From assembly GCF_009687865.1 (NCBI RefSeq), contig NZ_BLAE01000061.1:21436-69161 (forward strand): DNA of 47,726 nt, written 5' to 3'. Numbering within the stretch: position 1 is the first letter of the stretch; every line of letters begins with the position of its first letter. This document shows, one piece after another, positions 39,718 through 47,248 of this stretch. The translations under genes and the position numbers were made by a program. The notes under the pieces were generated by a model that was not told where the DNA came from, made no database searches, and worked only from the letters and a program-made list of their open reading frames with translations. The DNA is from Acrocarpospora macrocephala. Its GTDB lineage: Bacteria; Actinomycetota; Actinomycetes; Streptosporangiales; Streptosporangiaceae.

Positions 39718-40746
39718 GTGAAATTTCCGGCGATATGGGCCGGGTCGGCGGTGATGCTCGCTGGCGTGCTGGGAGTGGCGACGGCCGCTCCGGCGCAGGC
39801 GGCGACCAAGGTCCTCGGCGTCGATGTCAGCAACTGGACCGGGGACGTCGACTGGGATTCGGTGGCCGATGGCGGGGCCGGGTTCGCGTACGTGCACGCG
39901 ACCGAGGGTTTGGACTATCGCAATCCGCGTTTCGCCGATCAGTTCGGCGGGGCGAAGGAGGCGGGCATCTTCCGGGGGGCCTATCACTTCGCGCAGCCGC
40001 ACGAGTCCAGCGGGGCCGCGCAGGCCGATTTCTTCGTACGCAACGGGGGGCGCTGGATCGCCGACAGCAAGACGCTGCCGGGGGTGCTGGATGTTGAGGA
40101 CAATCCGTACAACAACCGGAACGGGCTGAACCACTGCTACGGGTTAGGCCAGGACGAGATGGTGAAGTGGATCAGCGACTTCGCCAAGCGGTATCGGGCC
40201 AGGACGCACCGGGATGTGGTGATCTACACGACCACGGCGTGGTGGCGCAGTTGCACCGGTGACGCGAAGGGCTTCGGCAAGAATCCGCTCTGGGTGGCCC
40301 GGTGGGGCACGTCGGCGGGGCCGCTGCCGGCGTCCTGGAAGAGGCACACATTCTGGCAGTCGGCCGAGAAGGGTAACCACGCGGGGGGCGAGGATCGGTT
40401 CAACGGGAGCAAGGCGCAGCTGCAGCGGCTGGCGTTCCCGCCCGCGACCTACTGGGCGACGGGGCTGGTGGTGCGGCGGAACGCGTACACGGTGACGATC
40501 AGCAACACCGGGCCGCGGACGGTCGGCAAGCTGTCTGTGTACGGGAAGACGTTCGGGGGGAACAAGCTGGTGAAGGCGCCCCGGGCATGCAAGATCACCT
40601 CGACCGTGCTGCGGTGCACGCTGACCTCCATCGCGCCCGGCAAATCGGTCAAGCTCACGCTGGCGACCAAGCCGAAGGCGACCGGGCCCGTCGGGATCAA
40701 CCTGAAGGTGGGCTCGTTGAAGCTGACCTTGCGGGCGTCTGGGTAG
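39718..40746 (+). CDS. Secreted GH25 muramidase with C-terminal adhesion-like domain
   Basis: This 342-residue secreted lysozyme starts at GTG 39718 after GGGGAAGGA. The signal peptide ends near residue 28 (APAQA). The GH25 domain (about 30-225) includes VLGVDVSNWTGDVDW, FAYVHATEGLDYRNP, GIFRGAYHFAQPHES and the catalytic LDVEDNPYN. These residues cleave beta-1,4 bonds in peptidoglycan. A C-terminal domain (about 240-340) of the DUF11/CARDB kind has YTVTISNTGPRTVGKLSVYG and two cysteines. Codon use is rich in G-ending codons. It lies between the helicase cassette and cysS, and the cysS promoter box uses its stop codon. Confidence 0.92.
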   Translation: MKFPAIWAGSAVMLAGVLGVATAAPAQAATKVLGVDVSNWTGDVDWDSVADGGAGFAYVHATEGLDYRNPRFADQFGGAKEAGIFRGAYHFAQPHESSGAAQADFFVRNGGRWIADSKTLPGVLDVEDNPYNNRNGLNHCYGLGQDEMVKWISDFAKRYRARTHRDVVIYTTTAWWRSCTGDAKGFGKNPLWVARWGTSAGPLPASWKRHTFWQSAEKGNHAGGEDRFNGSKAQLQRLAFPPATYWATGLVVRRNAYTVTISNTGPRTVGKLSVYGKTFGGNKLVKAPRACKITSTVLRCTLTSIAPGKSVKLTLATKPKATGPVGINLKVGSLKLTLRASG

Positions 40747-40749
40747 GCT
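40744..40749 (+). promoter_or_regulatory. -10 box (TAGGCT) of leaderless cysS
   Basis: TAGGCT ends six bases before ATG 40756 and includes the GH25 stop codon. The 15-mer from this box to the ATG is identical to that before mshB. Confidence 0.5.
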
Positions 40750-40755
40750 CGGGGC

Positions 40756-42138
40756 ATGCTGCGCCTCTATGACACACGTCACCGGCAGGTCGAGCCGATT
40801 CTGCCGGTGGGGGCGCGAGCGTTGCGCATGTATACCTGCGGGCCGACCGTCTACCGCTATGCCCATCTGGGCAACCTGCGCTCGTACCTGTTCGCGGATC
40901 TGATCCGGCGGGTGGCGGAGCGGCAGGGGGTGCGGGCGATGGTGTGCCAGAACATCACCGATGTGGGTCATCTGGCCGATGACGCGGAGATCGATCCCCT
41001 GGGCGAGGACAAGGTTCTCGCCCAGGCGCGGGCCGAGGGGCGGTCGGCGCTGGAGATCGCCCGGTTCTACGAGGACGCGTTCCGGCGGGACACGGGGGCC
41101 CTCAACCTGCGCGTGCCCGAGCGCACGCCGCGCGCCACCGAGACCATCGACCTGATGATCGAACTGATCATCAAACTCCTTGAGAAGGGCCACGCCTACA
41201 AGGGCCCCGACGGCTCGGTGTTCTTCTCCGCCGAATCCTTCGCGTCGTACGGCGAAATTTCCGGAAACCGCCTCGACGCGTTGCACCCCGGCCACCGGGT
41301 CGGCGGCGTGGACCCCCGCAAACGGTTCCACGCCGACTGGGCCCTCTGGAAGCCCGCCCACCGCGACCTGACCTGGGACACCCCCTGGGGCCGTGGCTTT
41401 CCCGGCTGGCACATCGAGTGCTCCGCCATGTCGCTGGCGTTCCTGGGCGAGCACGTGGACGTGCACACCGGCGGCATCGACCTACGTTTCCCCCACCACG
41501 AGGACGAGCGCGCCCAAACCGACTCCGCGGTCGGCCACGAGGTCGTGCGGCACTGGGCCCACGGCGAACACCTCCTCTTCGACGGCCGCAAGATGGCCAA
41601 ATCCACCGGAAACGTGGTCCTGCTCAGCGACGTGACCGACGCTGGCCTGGACCCCCTCGCCGTCCGCCTGGCCCTCATGGAACACCGCTACCGCCAGCAG
41701 ATGAACCTCACCTGGGACACCCTCCACGCCGCCGACCGCACCCTGAACCGCTGGCGCTCAAAAGTCGCCGAATGGGCCGAATCCCCCAGCAAACCCATCG
41801 CAACCGACTCCGCCCCCGCAATCCAGTCAGCCTTCAACGACGACCTCGACACCCCCCAAGCCCTCCGCCTCCTCCGCGCCCTCGAACGCGACCCTGCCAT
41901 CCCCCCAGGCTCAAAATTCGAGACCTTCCTCCACTTCGACCACCTCCTCGGCCTCGACCTCTCCTCCGAAATCGGCCGCATCCCCGTCCTCCCCCCAGGC
42001 GCCGCCGAACTCATAGACCAACGCTCCCGCGCCCGCACCGCCGAAGACTGGCCAGAATCCGACCGCCTCCGCGACGCCCTCGCCGAACTCGGCGTCAAGG
42101 TCGCCGACACCCCGGACGGCCAAACCTGGACCCGGTAG
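40756..42138 (+). CDS. cysS: Cysteine--tRNA ligase (probable second copy)
   Basis: This 460-residue class I aminoacyl-tRNA synthetase has the opening MYTCGPTVYRYAHLGN, with the zinc Cys and the HIGH-like HLGN. It has zinc-site text GWHIECSAM and GGIDLRFPHHEDERAQ, the KMSKS-like KMAKSTGN, and the C-terminal tRNA-binding region ending in RLRDALAELGVKVADTPDG. The full anticodon-end domain argues against the related mycothiol ligase MshC, although mshB is nearby. The sequence differs from the CysS type that I recall as usual in actinobacteria. A second, specialised or acquired copy is likely. Codon choice shifts sharply within the gene (see findings). Confidence 0.88.
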   Translation: MLRLYDTRHRQVEPILPVGARALRMYTCGPTVYRYAHLGNLRSYLFADLIRRVAERQGVRAMVCQNITDVGHLADDAEIDPLGEDKVLAQARAEGRSALEIARFYEDAFRRDTGALNLRVPERTPRATETIDLMIELIIKLLEKGHAYKGPDGSVFFSAESFASYGEISGNRLDALHPGHRVGGVDPRKRFHADWALWKPAHRDLTWDTPWGRGFPGWHIECSAMSLAFLGEHVDVHTGGIDLRFPHHEDERAQTDSAVGHEVVRHWAHGEHLLFDGRKMAKSTGNVVLLSDVTDAGLDPLAVRLALMEHRYRQQMNLTWDTLHAADRTLNRWRSKVAEWAESPSKPIATDSAPAIQSAFNDDLDTPQALRLLRALERDPAIPPGSKFETFLHFDHLLGLDLSSEIGRIPVLPPGAAELIDQRSRARTAEDWPESDRLRDALAELGVKVADTPDGQTWTR

Positions 42139-42168
42139 GGTTCCCACCCACCCAGTGACAAACCGTCC

Positions 42169-42588
42169 TTAATGTGGAGATGTCCTTCTCCAGCGTGGGG
42201 GGTGGCGGCGGTAGCCTCCGTCTTCCAGGTTGGCTAGGCGTTCGAAGAGGTTCCAGGAGGCGATGTCTCCGCAGACGGCGACCGAGATGACCAGCGAGAG
42301 CGGGTAGAGGATCAGCATCGGGAGGCCGATGCAGGCTGCGTACTGGGAGGCGTGGCGGGATTCGTGGGCCAGGAGTCTGCCTTGGAGGAAGCCGTCCGGG
42401 TATTTGGTGAGGACCACGTTTCCGACGGTGAACGCGTTGGCGATGGGGAACGGGATGCGGTAGTCGTGGGCGTACACGAGGCCGAACTCGCCTTTTCGGG
42501 TGTGGGCGCCGCCGATCCTGGCGATGAGGAGCCCGGCCGGTGTGGACAGGTTTATCCAGTTGATGATGCGGCGGATCCGGTACCACAT
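42169..42588 (-). CDS. Small membrane protein with HExxH zinc-protease motif
   Basis: This 139-residue protein is of unknown function. An N-terminal segment near residues 8-25 may be membrane-associated. A hydrophobic stretch at about 90-110 (LPMLILYPLSLVISVAV) is preceded directly by LLAHESRHASQYA. The HESRH fits the HExxH zinc-binding motif, so a minimal metallopeptidase is possible. A third ligand could be the Glu of FERLANLEDGG. The C-terminus is basic. The gene is upstream of no obvious partner. Its upstream region is filled by tandem repeats. Confidence 0.75.
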   Translation of the reverse strand: MWYRIRRIINWINLSTPAGLLIARIGGAHTRKGEFGLVYAHDYRIPFPIANAFTVGNVVLTKYPDGFLQGRLLAHESRHASQYAACIGLPMLILYPLSLVISVAVCGDIASWNLFERLANLEDGGYRRHPPRWRRTSPH

Positions 42589-42591
42589 AGC

Positions 42592-42740
42592 AAGCAGGGT
42601 CTCACAAGGGGAGGTGAGATTCCGGCTAGGCAGGGCTCACTGGGCGAAGGGGGGATCCCGGCCAGGCGGGGCGTACAAGCGGAGGGAGGTCCAGCCAGGC
42701 GGGGGCGTACAAGCGGAGGTTTCGGCCAGGTGGGGCTTAT
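42592..42740 (-). repeat. Minisatellite filling the gap between the flavin reductase and HExxH genes
   Basis: About five degenerate units of 29-35 bp are read on the minus strand. They share the core GCTTGTACGCCCCGCCTGGCC followed by ACCTCC. Two central units are nearly identical, the first (GCTTATAAGCCCCACCTGGCC) overlaps the flavin reductase stop, and the outermost end just before the HExxH start codon. Confidence 0.75.
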
Positions 42741-43225
42741 AAGCGGCGGTAGCGGCCCTCGTGGTAGAGGAGGGGTTCGCCGTCGCGGGGGGTGCCGACG
42801 TGTTCGACGGTGCCGAGGATGATGGTGTGGTCGCCGCCGTCGTGGGCGCCGGTGGTGCGGCATTCGAGGGTGGCGATGGCGTTGTCCAGGAGGGGGACGC
42901 CGAGGAAGCCGCGGTGGTGGGGGTGGTCGGCGAGTTGGCCTTCCAGGGGGCGGCCGCGGCGGGCGAAGAAGCGGGAGGTTTCCTCGGCGTCTTCGGGAAG
43001 CACCGAGACGCCCCAGACGCCCGCTTTCAGCACCGAATCATGAAATCTGGCGATCTTCTCGGCACAGAAGAGCGCGAGCAGGGGATCCAGGGAGACGGAC
43101 GTGAACGAGTTGACCGTCATCGCGTGATCCACGCCTTCGTCCACGGTGGTGACGATCGCGATGCCGCTGGCATAACGACCGACGACCTTCCGGTAAAGAT
43201 CCCTGTCTACTTGCACAAAGGTCAC
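42737..43225 (-). CDS. Flavin reductase family protein
   Basis: This 162-residue FMN-binding split-barrel protein provides reduced flavin to monooxygenases or reduces ferric complexes. Family text: VVGRYASGIAIVTTVDEGVD, MTVNSFTSVSLDPLLALFC, GVWGVSVLPEDAEETSRFFA and the late HTIILGTVEHVG with GEPLLYHEGRYRRL. It has no monooxygenase partner nearby. The GTG start at 43225 overlaps the stop of the upstream small membrane protein gene by four bases (GTGA), so translation is coupled. Its stop is within the first unit of a minisatellite. Confidence 0.92.
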   Translation of the reverse strand: MTFVQVDRDLYRKVVGRYASGIAIVTTVDEGVDHAMTVNSFTSVSLDPLLALFCAEKIARFHDSVLKAGVWGVSVLPEDAEETSRFFARRGRPLEGQLADHPHHRGFLGVPLLDNAIATLECRTTGAHDGGDHTIILGTVEHVGTPRDGEPLLYHEGRYRRL

Positions 43226-43662
43226 TTTATTCGGACATTTTGCCGGATCAACCAGGAGCCCCCCGTCGAAGGGATCAACAGGATCGCGACCAGCACAGCC
43301 ACCGCGCCGCCATACAGGTAGACATATCCCGCGACGTTCGCCGCGATGGTCAGATCACCTTCCGGACGCCTCCCGGCGAACAAGAACACCGTGGCCATCC
43401 AGCCCACCACCAGAATCAGCGCCGCCATCCGAGTCCGCATCAACCGGCCCATCCCGTACGGCACCGCAAACAAGACCACCACCCACCCGATCGCAGCGGC
43501 CGGCACCCCCAGCACCTCCCACGCATGCGAGAAGCCGCCCAGCACCCCGAGCACCACCCCGAGCACAGCCAGCGTTCCATACGCGGCCCCGGCGATCGCC
43601 GCCCCGAAGCCCGCCTCGATCTCGGACCCCTCGGTGACCTCGGGCGCCGCCGTACCCATCAT
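43222..43662 (-). CDS. Small four-helix membrane protein (DUF6113-like)
   Basis: This 146-residue protein has four hydrophobic segments (about 22-44, 50-72, 78-95 and 106-130). From memory it fits DUF6113, a family that lies beside mshB in many actinobacteria. Text includes GAAYGTLAVLGVVLGVLGGF, VVVLFAVPYGMGRLMRTRMA and AANVAGYVYLYGGAVAVLVA. The function is unknown. The stop overlaps the flavin reductase start (GTGA). It follows mshB with a nine-base gap, so mshB, this gene and the reductase form an operon. Confidence 0.82.
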   Translation of the reverse strand: MMGTAAPEVTEGSEIEAGFGAAIAGAAYGTLAVLGVVLGVLGGFSHAWEVLGVPAAAIGWVVVLFAVPYGMGRLMRTRMAALILVVGWMATVFLFAGRRPEGDLTIAANVAGYVYLYGGAVAVLVAILLIPSTGGSWLIRQNVRIK

Positions 43663-43671
43663 GCGCCGAGA

Positions 43672-44553
43672 TTAGCCGATCCCCGCAAACAGGCAGACCT
43701 CCCGGTCGTAGGGCTCGCCGATGCCCCCCACCTCGACCGGCGCGCCCACCCCGGCAGGACCGCGCACACCACTCCACAGGACGTAATGCTCGACCCCGAA
43801 CGCCTCCTGCCCGATGTTGTTGGACAGCGCGAACCAGGGCTCACGCACCGAAACCTGGGTGGCATGCGCCCGCAATGCCGCGAGCTTGGCCGCCAGGTAC
43901 GGCCGGGCGTCGATCTCGGTGGTGATCTCCCCATCATCGGCCCCGAAAGGCACGGACTCCGGGGCCGAGAACGCCACATCGGCCTCGTGCATGGCCTCTG
44001 CGCCCCGCTTCATCACGGATTTCACCATGGCCGTGTGATAGAACTTCGCGACTTCCAGGGGCGTGTCCTGAACCATCTGGAAGGCCCGCCAGGCGACGCG
44101 ATTGGCCTTGATGTGGTCCGGGTGGCCGTACAAGCCGATCCTGTCGTAGGTGACGATCACCTGAGGCCGTACCTCCTTGATGACCTCCACCAACGCGCCG
44201 GCGGCCTCGTCCAGATCGGCCCGCCAGAAGCAGCGCGGGTCGCGGTTGCTCGCCACGCCCATCATCCCGGAATCGCGCCAGCGCCCCGCCCCGCCGAGGA
44301 ACCGGTGATCGGTGACGCCCAGGGCCGCGCAGGCCGCGTCCAGTTCGCCGATCCGGTGGCCCCCCAGCGCGTCCTCATGGTCGGCGGCCAGATGCGCCAG
44401 CTCGGGCGGGATGATCTCCCCCTCCTCGCCCAGCGTGCAGGTCACGAGCGTGACCTGAGCGCCTTCGGCAACGTATCTGGCCATCGTCGCGCCGGTGCCG
44501 ATGGTCTCGTCGTCGGGATGCGCGTGCACCAGCAGCAATCGCCGATCAATCAT
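43672..44553 (-). CDS. mshB: Mycothiol deacetylase MshB
   Basis: This 293-residue zinc-dependent deacetylase converts N-acetyl-glucosaminyl-inositol (GlcNAc-Ins) to GlcN-Ins in mycothiol synthesis. The LmbE-type motif is [20 protein letters not shown], with the zinc-binding His, Asp and Asp near residues 13-16. The third ligand His is in [17 protein letters not shown]. MshB features such as [19 protein letters not shown] and [18 protein letters not shown] confirm the assignment over the related Mca. The ATG at 44553 follows a TAGGCT box by six bases. It is divergent from the S9 peptidase with only 31 bases between. Confidence 0.96.
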   Translation of the reverse strand: MIDRRLLLVHAHPDDETIGTGATMARYVAEGAQVTLVTCTLGEEGEIIPPELAHLAADHEDALGGHRIGELDAACAALGVTDHRFLGGAGRWRDSGMMGVASNRDPRCFWRADLDEAAGALVEVIKEVRPQVIVTYDRIGLYGHPDHIKANRVAWRAFQMVQDTPLEVAKFYHTAMVKSVMKRGAEAMHEADVAFSAPESVPFGADDGEITTEIDARPYLAAKLAALRAHATQVSVREPWFALSNNIGQEAFGVEHYVLWSGVRGPAGVGAPVEVGGIGEPYDREVCLFAGIG

Positions 44554-44559
44554 GCCCCG

Positions 44560-44565
44560 AGCCTA
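44560..44565 (-). promoter_or_regulatory. -10 box (TAGGCT) of leaderless mshB
   Basis: TAGGCT ends six bases before ATG 44553. The same TAGGCTCGGGGCATG stretch precedes cysS. Confidence 0.5.
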
Positions 44566-44584
44566 ACTGGCACTATGAGGAACT

Positions 44585-46612
44585 ATGAGTGAGAGCTTCC
44601 CGCGACTGCATGCCCGTACCCGGCGGTTCACCCTCGGGGTGCCGCGCAACTTCACGATCGCCCCCGACCGCGTGCTCTTCCTGCGCAGCAACTCGGGTGT
44701 GGACGCGGTCACCTGCCTGTGGGAGCTCGACCTGACCTCCGGCGCGGAGCGCCTGCTGGTGGACCCGCTGACGCTCGACGCCACCGAGGAGAACCTGCCC
44801 GCGGAGGAGCGCGCCCGCCGCGAGCGCGCCCGCGAGTCGGCCGGCGGCGTGGTCGCCTACGCGACCGACGCCACGGCCCGCCGGATCGTGTTCGCCCTGT
44901 CCGGCAACCTGTTCCTGTGGGAGTCAGGGGCGGTACGGTCCCTGGCCACCCCTGGTTCGGTCATCGACCCCCGGTTGTCCCCGGACGGGGAGCGGGTGGC
45001 GTACGTGACCGGTGGCGCGCTCCGGGTCCATCACGTGGAATCCGGCGAGGACGTCGAGGTCGCCGAAGAGGAGGGCGTCACCTACGGCCTGGCCGAGTTC
45101 ATCGCGGCCGAGGAACTCATGCGCCTGCGCGGCTACTGGTGGTCGCCCACCAATGACGCGCTGCTGGTGGCCCGGGTGAACGAGGCCCCCGTCCAGCGCT
45201 GGCACATCGCCGACCCCGCCAACCCCGACCGCGAACCGAACATCGTCGCCTATCCGGCGGCAGGCACCCCGAACGCGGACGTACGGCTGTTTGTGTACAA
45301 CCTTGGCGGCCCCAGGGTCGAGGTGCACTTCGACCAGGAATACCTCGTCACAGCCCTCTGGGACGCGCACGGCATGGCCCTGGTGACGCTCTCCCGGGAC
45401 CAGCGCAGCATGCGGCTACTCAAGATCGATCCGGCCACCGGCGCGAGCACGCTGGTCCGCGAGGACACCGACCCGGCCTGGGTGGAGGCCATCCCCGGCG
45501 TGCCGGGCCACCTGTCCGACGGCACCCTGGTCTGGGTGGCCGACTCCGACGGCGGCCGCCGCCTGGTCATCGGCGACCGCCCGGTGACCCCGCCCTCGCT
45601 GCAGGTCCGCGAGGTCCTCGACATCGACGGCGACACCGTGCTGTTCCGCGCCAGCGGCGAACCCACCGAGATCATGCTCTGGACATACGCCCACGGAACG
45701 CTCACCCCGGTCGTCACCGAGGCGGGCGCGTACGCCGGCCGCCGGCAAGGCGGCGTCACCGTCGTGGCCGGCCAGACGCTCACCTCGGAAGGCACCTCGG
45801 TCCGGGCGATCCGCCCCGACGGCACGGTCCTGCCGATCCGCTCCGCGGCCGAACGCCCCGGCCTCGACCTGCGGATCTCCCTGGTCAGGACAGGTTCACG
45901 CGGCCTGTCCACAGCAGTCCTGCTGCCCTCCTGGCACGTCGAGGGCTCGGCTAAGCTCCCGGTCCTGATGGACCCCTACGGCGGCCCGCACGCCCAGCGA
46001 GTCATCGCCGCCAGCCGCCCCTACCTGGAGTCCCAGTGGTGGGCCGAGCAGGGCTTCGCGGTCATCATCACCGACGGCCGCGGCACCCCCGGCCGCTCCC
46101 CCGCCTGGGAGCGCGAGGTCCTGCACGATTTCACCCTCACCCTGGACGACCAGGTGGACGCCCTCCAGTCGATGCCCCACCCCGACCTGGACCTCACCCG
46201 GGTGGCCATCCGCGGCTGGTCCTTCGGCGGCTGGCTGGCCGCGCTCGCGGTGATCCGCCGCCCCGACGTCTTCCACGCGGCCATCGCGGGCGCCCCGGTC
46301 ACCGACTGGCGCCTGTACGACACCGCCTACACCGAGCGCTACCTCGGCGACCCGACCGAAGGCCACTACGAACGCTCATCCCTCCTGGCCGACGCGGAGA
46401 AACTCCAGCGCCCCCTACTGATCATCCACGGCCTCGCGGACGACAACGTGGTAGCCGCCCACACCCTGCGACTCTCCTCAGCCCTCCTGGCGGCAGGCCG
46501 CCCCCACAGCGTGCTACCACTGTCCGGGGTGACCCACATAACCCCCCAGGAGGTCGTCGCCGAGAACCTGCTCCACCTGCAACTGGACTTCCTCAAGAAA
46601 GCCCTCGACTAG
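44585..46612 (+). CDS. S9 family peptidase (dipeptidyl-peptidase IV-like)
   Basis: This 675-residue cytosolic protein has no signal peptide. An N-terminal propeller (about 20-420) carries the DPP IV substrate-anchor pair in FIAAEELMRLRGYWWSP. The C-terminal alpha/beta-hydrolase domain (about 430-675) carries PVLMDPYGGPHAQRV, the catalytic Ser in IRGWSFGGWLAALAV, Asp in HGLADDNVVAAH and His in LSGVTHITPQEV. It would remove dipeptides from short peptides with penultimate Pro or Ala. The nucleophile elbow is GWSFGGW instead of the more common GWSYGGY. It faces mshB across a 31-base divergent gap. Confidence 0.94.
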   Translation: MSESFPRLHARTRRFTLGVPRNFTIAPDRVLFLRSNSGVDAVTCLWELDLTSGAERLLVDPLTLDATEENLPAEERARRERARESAGGVVAYATDATARRIVFALSGNLFLWESGAVRSLATPGSVIDPRLSPDGERVAYVTGGALRVHHVESGEDVEVAEEEGVTYGLAEFIAAEELMRLRGYWWSPTNDALLVARVNEAPVQRWHIADPANPDREPNIVAYPAAGTPNADVRLFVYNLGGPRVEVHFDQEYLVTALWDAHGMALVTLSRDQRSMRLLKIDPATGASTLVREDTDPAWVEAIPGVPGHLSDGTLVWVADSDGGRRLVIGDRPVTPPSLQVREVLDIDGDTVLFRASGEPTEIMLWTYAHGTLTPVVTEAGAYAGRRQGGVTVVAGQTLTSEGTSVRAIRPDGTVLPIRSAAERPGLDLRISLVRTGSRGLSTAVLLPSWHVEGSAKLPVLMDPYGGPHAQRVIAASRPYLESQWWAEQGFAVIITDGRGTPGRSPAWEREVLHDFTLTLDDQVDALQSMPHPDLDLTRVAIRGWSFGGWLAALAVIRRPDVFHAAIAGAPVTDWRLYDTAYTERYLGDPTEGHYERSSLLADAEKLQRPLLIIHGLADDNVVAAHTLRLSSALLAAGRPHSVLPLSGVTHITPQEVVAENLLHLQLDFLKKALD

Positions 46613-46722
46613 CGCGACTTCCCGTGCCAGCTGTCCCAGAGCGCGGCATAGGCTCCCTTCACGGCCACCAGCTCGTGGTGGGAGCCCAGCTGCTCGGCGT
46701 CGTCCTTGCCCGGTCCTCGGAG
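46609..46722 (-). pseudogene. Remnant: C-terminus of an ABC exporter ATPase
   Basis: On the minus strand the last 35 or so codons read AEQLGSHHELVAVKGAYAAL then WDSWHGKSR and a stop. This is the typical end of the ATPase part of a fused ABC exporter (GTHDELVA..GGAYAxLW). Upstream of about 46722 the frame no longer resembles the family, so the rest is lost. The stop shares bases with the convergent S9 gene stop. Confidence 0.7.
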
Positions 46723-46748
46723 GTGTTCATCCCCATGCTGGTGCGGTG

Positions 46749-46904
46749 GTGAACTCAAGGGCTGAGAGCCTGCATGACGCGATGGTGGGCCAGCTCCTGA
46801 GCTGGGGCGGGGTGACCAGCAGCGCTGTGGAGCAGACGCTCCGCACGGTGCCGCGCCACGTGTTCGTGCCCGATATGCCCTTGGGGGCACCGCACCGACA
46901 ATGA
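46749..46904 (+). pseudogene. Remnant: N-terminus of a PIMT/FxLD-type methyltransferase
   Basis: From GTG 46749 the frame reads LHDAMVGQLLSWGGVTSSAV and then EQTLRTVPRHVFVPDMPLGA before an early TGA. This resembles the start of protein-L-isoaspartate-like methyltransferases, including those of FxLD lanthipeptide clusters. The SAM-binding domain is absent. It is a 51-codon fragment left after a deletion or rearrangement. Confidence 0.6.
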
Positions 46905-47248
46905 CGGCTGGATAAGCGAATCGATCGCAGAACTGGGCTTCATACCTATCCGCAGAGACCGCGGGGTCGCCGAGCAAAACCTTGACCTCGGCTCAGCTCG
47001 GGGGTGTGGCTACGAATCGACGACGGGCAGAGCATCGACCCAGATTCGCGGTTGAGGCTCCGCGGGTTGATGTCCTGCTCCTGGTCGAGCGTGGCGGATG
47101 GATCTTCGGATGCCAGCGGGTAGGTAGATCTTTTCACCGGCAGCGTGACCTGCGGTTTTGCCGCAGATCAAGTCCAGGTTTTGTCGTAGCTGCTGGATAG
47201 CGTGGGGGTGGTTGTTCGGGTCCGCTGGAGCGAAAGGGGGGCGTCTTC
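46905..47248. other. Gene-poor stretch
   Basis: No protein-coding frame with family features was seen in 344 bases. The only structure is a small hairpin CTGCGG-TTTTG-CCGCAG at 47150-47166. An AAGGGGGG ribosome site at 47233-47241 belongs to the next gene. Confidence 0.5.

Noticed and set aside
40756-42138. Mycothiol ligase MshC
   Set aside because: The protein has the full CysRS length with the C-terminal tRNA-binding region and CysRS-type zinc text, so CysRS is favoured despite mshB being near.
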